Assembly (NCBI RefSeq): GCF_000739435.1
Contig: NZ_CP009159.1
Coordinates: 2,254,501-2,318,500, forward strand
Length of the DNA: 64,000 nucleotides
Direction: 5' to 3'
DNA from: Actinobacillus suis ATCC 33415
GTDB taxonomy: Bacteria > Pseudomonadota > Gammaproteobacteria > Enterobacterales > Pasteurellaceae
The position numbers were made by a program, and so were the translations under genes. The notes below the pieces were generated by a model that did not search any database, was not told the DNA's origin, and saw only the letters and a list, made by a program, of their open reading frames with translations. Shown piece after piece: positions 59,101 through 64,000 of this stretch. Position 1 is the stretch's first letter. Every line of letters starts with the position of its first letter.

Positions 59101-59646
59101 ATGAAAAAATCTCTTTTAGCATTAGTATTAGGTGCAGCGTTTACATTAAGCGCTTGTGATCAAGCAAACCAAGCGAAAGACGCTGCAGCGGCAAAAGTTG
59201 AAGAAGCGAAAGTAGCAACTCAAGAAGCAGCACAAGCAGTAGCGGATAAAGCGGCTGAAGTGAAAGATGTAGCAGCAGCTAAAGCTGAAGAAGCAAAAGC
59301 AGCAACTCAAGAAGCGGCACAAGCAGTAGCAGATAAAGCGGCTGAAGTGAAAGATGCGGCAGCAGCGAAAGCAGAAGAAGCAAAAGCGGCAACTCAAGAC
59401 GCAGCACAAGCAGTAGCGGATAAAGCAGCGGAAATGAAAGATGCGGCAGCAAATAAAGCGGCTGAAGTAAAAGACGCAGCAGCAGCGAAAGCAGAAGAAG
59501 CGAAAGCGGCAACTCAAGACGCTACACAAGCAGTAGCGGATAAAGCAGCGGAAATGAAAGATGCAGCGGCAACTAAAGTTGAAGCAGCCGCTGAAGCTGT
59601 AAAAGAAAAAGCAACTGAAGTAAAAGAAGCAGTTGAAACTAAATAA
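59101..59646 (+). CDS. Alanine-rich lipoprotein with 29-residue tandem repeats
   Basis: A 181-residue lipoprotein: KKSLLALVLGAAFTLSAC with lipobox LSAC, then an almost pure Ala/Lys/Glu helix. A 29-residue unit (KDAAAAKAEEAKAATQEAAQ then AVADKAAEV) appears four times, with a short KDAAANKAAEV insert and a degenerate last copy. The unit splits into 11+11+7, the 11-mer amphipathic helix period of LEA-like proteins. No cysteine beyond the lipobox. Function unknown; a periplasmic stress or envelope role is only a guess. The 87-bp repeats make copy-number change by slippage or recombination likely. Confidence 0.85.
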   Translation: MKKSLLALVLGAAFTLSACDQANQAKDAAAAKVEEAKVATQEAAQAVADKAAEVKDVAAAKAEEAKAATQEAAQAVADKAAEVKDAAAAKAEEAKAATQDAAQAVADKAAEMKDAAANKAAEVKDAAAAKAEEAKAATQDATQAVADKAAEMKDAAATKVEAAAEAVKEKATEVKEAVETK

Positions 59647-59676
59647 TTCTTGCTAAGGTATCTCCAAACCAAAGCA

Positions 59677-59706
59677 AAAAAGCCCGCAATTTTGTGGGCT
59701 TTTCTT
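59677..59706 (+). terminator. Terminator of repeat lipoprotein
   Basis: AAAGCCCGCA and TGTGGGCTTTT pair (one G-T), followed by CTTTT. Confidence 0.85.
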
Positions 59707-59756
59707 TTGGAAAATTATTCTATTTGATCGTTTTAATGTGAATAACTTGTGAGTAT

Positions 59757-59788
59757 TAAAAAGCCGGATATTTCTATCCGGCTTTTAT
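59757..59788. terminator. Terminator of valS (bidirectional)
   Basis: AAAAGCCGGATA-TTTC-TATCCGGCTTTT, 8 bp past the valS stop on the minus strand, with A/T runs on both sides. Confidence 0.92.
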
Positions 59789-59795
59789 GTTTTAA

Positions 59796-62660
59796 TTACA
59801 ACGCTTCAATCGCTTTATATTGCCCTTGCAATTTCTCTAAACCATTTTGGTACTCTTGCATTTTTTCACGCTCTTTAGCAATGACTGCTTCCGGTGCTTT
59901 TGCCACAAAGGCTTCGTTGCTGAGTTTGTTTTCAATGCGAGTGATTTCACCACGCATTTTCTCGATTTCTTTGGTTAATCGAGCAAGCTCTGCTTCTTTG
60001 TTGATAAAGCCAGCCATTGGGATAAGTACTTCTACGTTACCCACTAATTTCGCTACTGAAAGTGGGGCAGTTTCGTCCGCACTTAGCACTTGTACGCTGT
60101 CTAATTTCGCCATCGCTTTTAACAAGCGGTCATTTTCCGCTAGAATTTTGCGTTGCTCGTCAGATACGTTGCGAACAAGGAATTCTAAGCCTTTGCTTGG
60201 TGCAATGTTGCTTTCCGCACGAATGTTACGCACAGCGATGATTAACTCTTTAATCCAGCCGATTTGCGCTTCCGCCGCTTCGTCTAATTCGCTTTCCACG
60301 ACTTTCGGTAACGGTTGTAACATAATGGTATCCGCATCAATGCCCGCAAAGCCTTTCACTTTCTGCCAAATTTCTTCGGTGATGAACGGCATAATCGGGT
60401 GTGCTAAACGTAATAATTTTTCAAGCACACGCACAAGCGTTTGGCTTGCGCCACGTTTTTGCGCTTCGGTACCATTTGCAAATACTGGTTTGGTTAATTC
60501 TAAATACCAGTCGCAGAACTCATTCCATGTGAAGTCGTAAATTGCGTTTGCCGCTAAGTCGAAACGATATTGGCTTAATGCGTCACGGAATGTGCCAGCT
60601 GTGCGATTGAACGTAGATTCAATCCAGCGATCCGCTAAGCTATATTCCACTTCGCCTGCTGATAAATCTAATTTATCATTAGTTAATACGAAACGGCTTG
60701 CATTCCATAATTTATTACAGAAGTTGCGGTAGCCCTCTAAACGTTTCATATCCCAGTTGATATCACGACCGTTACTTGCTAATGCCGCAAGGGTGAAACG
60801 CAATGCGTCCGTACCGTGTGCAGCGATACCGTTCTCAAACTCTTTGCGAGTCGCTTTAGCAATTTTTTCTGCAAGTTGTGGTTGCATCATATTGCCAGTA
60901 CGTTTTTCGAGTAAATCCTCAAGTGAGATACCGTCAATCATATCGATTGGGTCAAGCACGTTACCTTTCGATTTCGACATTTTTTGACCTTGCTCATCAC
61001 GAATCAAACCCGTTACATACACGGTTTTAAACGGAACTTGTGGTTTGCCGTTTTCATCTTTCACAAAGTGCATTGTGAACATAATCATACGCGCAACCCA
61101 GAAGAAGATGATGTCGAAACCGGTGATTAACACGTCAGTCGGGTGGAACATTTTCAGTTCTTTAGTTTGCTCTGGCCAGCCTAAAGTTGAGAACGTCCAC
61201 AAGCCTGATGAGAACCAAGTGTCTAGCACGTCTTCATCTTGGCGTAACGCAAGATCTGCCGGTAAATTGTGTTTTTGACGCACTTCTTCTTCGTTACGAG
61301 CCACATACACATTGCCTGCTTCGTCATACCACGCTGGGATACGATGTCCCCACCATAATTGGCGAGAAATACACCAGTCTTGAATATCACGCATCCAAGA
61401 GAAGTAAAGGTTTTCGTATTGTTTTGGTACGAATTGAATTTCGCCGTCTTCCACCGCTTTGGTTGCTACTTCCGCAAGTGGTTTCACACTCACATACCAT
61501 TGGTCAGTTAGCATTGGCTCGATTGGCACACCACCACGGTCGCCGTAAGGCACTTTCAAATCGTGCGGTTTGATTTCGTCTAATAAACCTAACGCTTCAA
61601 AATCCGCCACCACTTTTTTACGCGCAGCGAAACGCTCTAAGCCTTGATAATCCGCAGGGATTTTCGCTTCATAAGTCGTTAGTGGTTTACCGTCTGTGCC
61701 GATAATTTCCGCTTCCGCACGGATATCCGCATTCATCGTCATCACGTTTACCATTGGCAAGCTGTGACGTTTACCCACTTCATAGTCATTGAAGTCGTGT
61801 GCAGGGGTAATTTTTACCACACCCGTACCAAACTCACGATCAACGTATTCGTCTGCTACGATTGGAATTTCACGGTTTGCAAGCGGTAATACTACCGTTT
61901 TACCAATTAATGATTGGTAACGTTCATCTTCAGGGTGAACCGCCACCGCTGTGTCGCCTAGCACAGTTTCAGGACGAGTGGTCGCCACCACTAAATAATC
62001 TTTACCGTCAGCGGTTTTCGCACCGTTTGCCAACGGATAGCGGAAATGCCAAAGTGAACCTTTGCTCTCTTTGTTTTCCACTTCTAAATCTGAAATTGCG
62101 GTGTGAAGTTTCGGATCCCAGTTCACAAGGCGTTTACCACGATAAATTAAGCCTTCTTCGTGTAAGCGAACGAACACTTCTTTTACCGCATTCGATAAGC
62201 CTTCATCCATCGTGAAACGTTCACGATCCCAGTCGATTGAGTTACCTAAACGGCGCATTTGTTGGCTGATTGTGCCGCCTGAATACGCCTTCCAATCCCA
62301 GATTTTATTGATGAAAGCCTCACGCCCATAATCGTGGCGAGTTTTGCCTTCTTCCACCGCGATTTTACGCTCCACCACCATTTGGGTTGCGATACCCGCG
62401 TGGTCTGTTCCGGTTTGCCAAAGGGTGTTATTACCTTCCATACGGTTGAAACGGATTAAAGTATCCATCAAAGTTTGTTGGAAAGCGTGCCCCATATGCA
62501 ATGAACCGGTTACATTCGGCGGTGGAATTGCGATACAGTAACTTGGAACGTCAGGATTCTCAGTCGGCTTAAAATAGCCCTGTTCTTCCCAGTGTTTATA
62601 AAGTGCTTGTTCTACTGCAGACGCATCGAAACGGTCTGCCATTTGGAGGTTTTGGGTCAT
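59796..62660 (-). CDS. valS: Valine--tRNA ligase
   Basis: ValS charges tRNA-Val and edits Thr. The 954 residues (E. coli 951) have the class I HIGH element in [16 protein letters not shown], the editing domain with [33 protein letters not shown] (KMSKS), the anticodon-binding helical domain and a C-terminal coiled coil ([20 protein letters not shown]). GGAG lies before a Met downstream of the first ([11 protein letters not shown]), but the family supports the start used. A cassette of hairpins and small ORFs lies just upstream. Confidence 0.98.
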   Translation of the reverse strand: MTQNLQMADRFDASAVEQALYKHWEEQGYFKPTENPDVPSYCIAIPPPNVTGSLHMGHAFQQTLMDTLIRFNRMEGNNTLWQTGTDHAGIATQMVVERKIAVEEGKTRHDYGREAFINKIWDWKAYSGGTISQQMRRLGNSIDWDRERFTMDEGLSNAVKEVFVRLHEEGLIYRGKRLVNWDPKLHTAISDLEVENKESKGSLWHFRYPLANGAKTADGKDYLVVATTRPETVLGDTAVAVHPEDERYQSLIGKTVVLPLANREIPIVADEYVDREFGTGVVKITPAHDFNDYEVGKRHSLPMVNVMTMNADIRAEAEIIGTDGKPLTTYEAKIPADYQGLERFAARKKVVADFEALGLLDEIKPHDLKVPYGDRGGVPIEPMLTDQWYVSVKPLAEVATKAVEDGEIQFVPKQYENLYFSWMRDIQDWCISRQLWWGHRIPAWYDEAGNVYVARNEEEVRQKHNLPADLALRQDEDVLDTWFSSGLWTFSTLGWPEQTKELKMFHPTDVLITGFDIIFFWVARMIMFTMHFVKDENGKPQVPFKTVYVTGLIRDEQGQKMSKSKGNVLDPIDMIDGISLEDLLEKRTGNMMQPQLAEKIAKATRKEFENGIAAHGTDALRFTLAALASNGRDINWDMKRLEGYRNFCNKLWNASRFVLTNDKLDLSAGEVEYSLADRWIESTFNRTAGTFRDALSQYRFDLAANAIYDFTWNEFCDWYLELTKPVFANGTEAQKRGASQTLVRVLEKLLRLAHPIMPFITEEIWQKVKGFAGIDADTIMLQPLPKVVESELDEAAEAQIGWIKELIIAVRNIRAESNIAPSKGLEFLVRNVSDEQRKILAENDRLLKAMAKLDSVQVLSADETAPLSVAKLVGNVEVLIPMAGFINKEAELARLTKEIEKMRGEITRIENKLSNEAFVAKAPEAVIAKEREKMQEYQNGLEKLQGQYKAIEAL

Positions 62661-62696
62661 TGTTTTTCTCTTTGATATAAATTTGTGTAGGTAGCT

Positions 62697-62982
62697 TACA
62701 ACCCACGCACGGCAAGCCGTACGTGGTTAGGATCAGCCTTCGGCTGAGTGAGCCACGCTGTGGCTCGGTATTTTTTCTAACTTTCAGCCCTAGCAGGGCT
62801 GAGTTATGCTTAACCTAGTACGGCTTTGCCGTGCTAGGATTTATCGGCATACTCAATCACTTCTTCACGTCCATCCACGCTTTAAATTGAATTTGTAGTT
62901 GGCGTTGTTGTTCTCTAATTTGTTCAATTTTGGTCATTTGATTTCTCCAAAATTTGTAAAATTTTATGGAAGTTCAACCGCT
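62697..62982. repeat. Hairpin/small-ORF cassette, copy 1
   Basis: Five short hairpins in a row: CCACGCACGGC-AA-GCCGTACGTGG broken at 62703-62726; TCAGCC/GGCTGA (62733-62747); GAGCCAC/GTGGCTC (62750-62766); CAGCCCT/AGGGCTG (62785-62801); CCTAGTACGGC/GCCGTGCTAGG (62814-62838). These are followed (reading plus) by the small-ORF remnant on the minus strand. The whole is repeated at 62983-63520. Confidence 0.85.
62834..62937 (-). pseudogene. Deleted copy of 58-codon ORF
   Basis: Starts MTKIEQIREQQRQLQIQFKA then WMDVKK and a stop (frame as read 62857-62937, 26 codons). Compared with the intact copy at 63293-63469, 73 bp between two GATGG repeats are missing, shifting the frame. The original C-terminal codons (EEVIEYADKS) are still present downstream in another frame. 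GGAG precedes the ATG. It lies 174 bp upstream of valS. Confidence 0.75.
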
Positions 62983-63059
62983 TGCAACCCACGCACAGCA
63001 AGCCATACGAGGTTACGATCAGCCTTCGGCTGAGTGAGCTACTCTGTAGCTCGGTTTTC

Positions 63060-63176
63060 AAATCTCCCCCCAGCCCCTCTTTACTAAAGAGGGGAGTTGT
63101 CTTGTGGTAATGTGGAGAACGCTATTCTTCCCTAAACCAGTTCCCCTCTTTAGCAAAGAGGGGTTAGGGGAGATTT
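63060..63176. repeat. Pair of 36-bp palindromic units inside cassette copy 2
   Basis: Unit C (63060-63095, plus) AAATCTCCCC...CCCCTCTTTACTAAAGAGGGG and unit D (63141-63176, minus) CCCCTCTTTAGCAAAGAGGGG...GGGGAGATTT. The AAATCTCC ends face outward, giving a 117-bp element with inverted ends of about 34 bp. Copy 1 of the cassette has no such DNA at this position. Confidence 0.87.
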
Positions 63177-63292
63177 GTCCAATACCATATCCAAATAAGG
63201 TATGCTGTTTTTCTGGTAAATCGCCGAAACCGCTTAAAATTTCTAGCCCTAGCGGGGCTGAACTATACGTAACCTAGTACGGCTTTGCCGTG

Positions 63293-63469
63293 CTAGGATT
63301 TATCGGCATGTTTTATGACTTCTTCGTGGCCATCAGGATAATGTCGAACAATATTTCCATTCGGTCGCTGAAACGTTAGCACTTCACGCTTTTTCTTATC
63401 ATCCATCCACGCTTTAAATTGAATTTGCAGTTGGCGTTGTTGTTCTTTAATTTGTTCAATTTTGGTCAT
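63293..63469 (-). CDS. Conserved-looking 58-residue hypothetical protein
   Basis: MTKIEQIKEQQRQLQIQFKA, WMDDKKKREVLTFQRPNGNI, VRHYPDGHEEVIKHADKS. A charged N-terminal helix is followed by what looks like a beta-hairpin with two turn-like PNG and PDG segments. The ribosome site is weak (AGAGAAAG). I do not recognise the family. The duplicate at 62834-62937 keeps the first 23 residues with one conservative change (K8R), showing that the coding stretch drifted slowly before the deletion. No Cys, no signal peptide. Stop codon TAG lies within hairpin 5. Confidence 0.6.
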   Translation of the reverse strand: MTKIEQIKEQQRQLQIQFKAWMDDKKKREVLTFQRPNGNIVRHYPDGHEEVIKHADKS

Positions 63470-63544
63470 TTTCTTTCTCTAAAATTTGTAAAATTTTACG
63501 GAAATTAAACCGCTTGCTCAGCTGTGCTAGGCATCGGCATTGCC

Positions 63545-64000
63545 TTAACTTTTAGCCTGTTCTTGATTTGCCGGTGTTTGATGGCATTCTTTTAATTTAA
63601 ACACGTGTTGGAATTCCGGATCTCGAGCTTTCTCGTAGAATGCGTGGAATTTTCGAATTTCATCTTCTAAGTTAACCGTACGAATAATTTGTTCTTGGAT
63701 ATAATCGTGTTTATTTCGGTTTGCTTCTAAATAACAGGTGATGGTTACCGTTTCGAATTCAACTTGTGCGCTGAGTTGCAGATCTTTATAAGGAATGCGT
63801 AGCGCATGGAAATTGTCTTGTACATATAGCCTTAGGTGTTCGCTAAGTTGTTCATTAAAAAAGTTGAAGAATTTATAGTTATTGACATATTCGTAATAGT
63901 CTATGTCGAAAATATTTTCACAGCTAAAGCGAAAATACATCATTTCTCTATCAATTTGGCGATATACATAATATGCCGCACTCAATAATAAAATGATGAG
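63545..64000 (-). CDS. Membrane-anchored protein of unknown function (5' end outside window)
   Basis: The frame runs off the right edge: codons before the TTG at 63985 read LIILL, continuing a hydrophobic N-terminal segment (LIILLLSAAYYVYRQ), so the first residues lie beyond the window and the TTG is not the start. After the anchor come about 140 hydrophilic residues rich in Tyr, Phe, Glu and Asn (IFDIDYYEYVNNYKFFNFFN, HLRLYVQDNFHALRIPY), ending NQEQAKS. I do not recognise the family. It lies upstream of the cassette and valS on the same strand. Confidence 0.7.
   Translation of the reverse strand, partial: LIILLLSAAYYVYRQIDREMMYFRFSCENIFDIDYYEYVNNYKFFNFFNEQLSEHLRLYVQDNFHALRIPYKDLQLSAQVEFETVTITCYLEANRNKHDYIQEQIIRTVNLEDEIRKFHAFYEKARDPEFQHVFKLKECHQTPANQEQAKS

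Larger units (their letters stand above)
62983..63520. repeat. Hairpin/small-ORF cassette, copy 2 with inserted palindromic pair
   Basis: The same order as copy 1: degraded hairpin 1, conserved TCAGCC/GGCTGA, GAGCTAC/GTAGCTC, AGCCCT/GGGGCT and identical CCTAGTACGGC/GCCGTGCTAGG, then the small ORF, ending at a USS-like ACCGCTTGC as copy 1 does (62978-62986). Between hairpins 3 and 4 this copy holds about 180 bp of extra DNA with two palindromic units. Confidence 0.85.

Noticed and set aside
59146..59529. Cys/Phe-rich 127-codon ORF antisense to the repeat lipoprotein
   Set aside because: Its repeats mirror the Ala/Lys/Glu repeat read backward; no start signal.
59749..60540. 263-codon plus-strand ORF opposite valS
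   Set aside because: It is antisense to the conserved end of valS, Ser/Ala-rich with no family signature; a shadow frame.
61187..61573. 128-codon plus-strand ORF opposite valS
   Set aside because: Antisense shadow of conserved valS coding sequence.
62697..63310. CRISPR-like array at the hairpin cassettes
   Set aside because: Hairpins differ from one another, spacing is irregular and only two copies of each exist; no cas genes.

Overview
The window is about 64 kb of a roughly 40% GC chromosome from a member of the Pasteurellaceae, most likely Actinobacillus (A. pleuropneumoniae or a close relative). Reasons: the ACAAGCGGTC uptake signal sequence (Apl-type USS) with its AT-rich tail recurs more than 30 times, often as inverted pairs between genes; the gene set is typical of the family (napFDAGHBC, oapA-oapB, comE1, the fused glutathione gene gshF, dcu, frdABCD); and a CRP-S competence site is present. 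Both edges cut genes: mltC on the left and an unidentified membrane-anchored protein on the right. Almost all of it is core chromosome. No phage, insertion sequence, CRISPR array or rRNA operon was seen.

Layout: mltC (partial); two tandem tRNA-Phe/tRNA-Asn units, each with its own promoter; a gene-free stretch with two terminators that could hold a small RNA; ffh; anmK-murQ (cell-wall sugar recycling, minus strand); an MFS permease plus crcB; a Dcu C4-dicarboxylate carrier and dapF; epmA divergent from frdABCD; a flavodoxin-like quinone reductase; napFDAGHBC; murB-birA; an old yellow enzyme; a YfcZ-like protein; an Mtr-like amino-acid permease divergent from a MerR regulator; gshF; psd; comE1 divergent from oapA-oapB; waaF and waaC; the str operon rpsL-rpsG-fusA-tuf; menA overlapping a YhcG/DUF1016 nuclease; trmO; a SIMPL protein; aqpZ; a 46-residue lipoprotein; slyD; ilvA; glmM; rpiA; serA; znuA; ubiD; an ICMT-like membrane protein; a DUF3298 lipoprotein; rne; an 11-mer-repeat lipoprotein; valS; then a gene-poor 0.9 kb stretch holding a duplicated cassette of small ORF plus hairpins.

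A strong theme is anaerobic respiration: fumarate reductase, a dicarboxylate antiporter, periplasmic nitrate reductase and menaquinone synthesis (menA). FNR-type dyads lie upstream of frdA and napF, with a NarP-like 7-2-7 dyad at frd. A second theme is the envelope: mltC, anmK, murQ, murB, glmM, waaF, waaC, oapAB, psd and dapF.

The least-explained material is repetitive. (1) A cassette upstream of valS (62.7-63.5 kb) occurs twice in tandem. One copy carries an intact 58-codon ORF; the other has lost 73 bp between GATGG direct repeats. Both carry a row of short hairpins, one with a compensatory base-pair change. (2) A roughly 36-bp palindromic unit occurs four times, as two pairs, one inside that cassette and one inside the nap operon. 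(3) USS-encoded peptides recur in unrelated proteins. (4) A clean CRP-S site lies upstream of comE1. All database-dependent statements are from memory of the families; nothing was searched.
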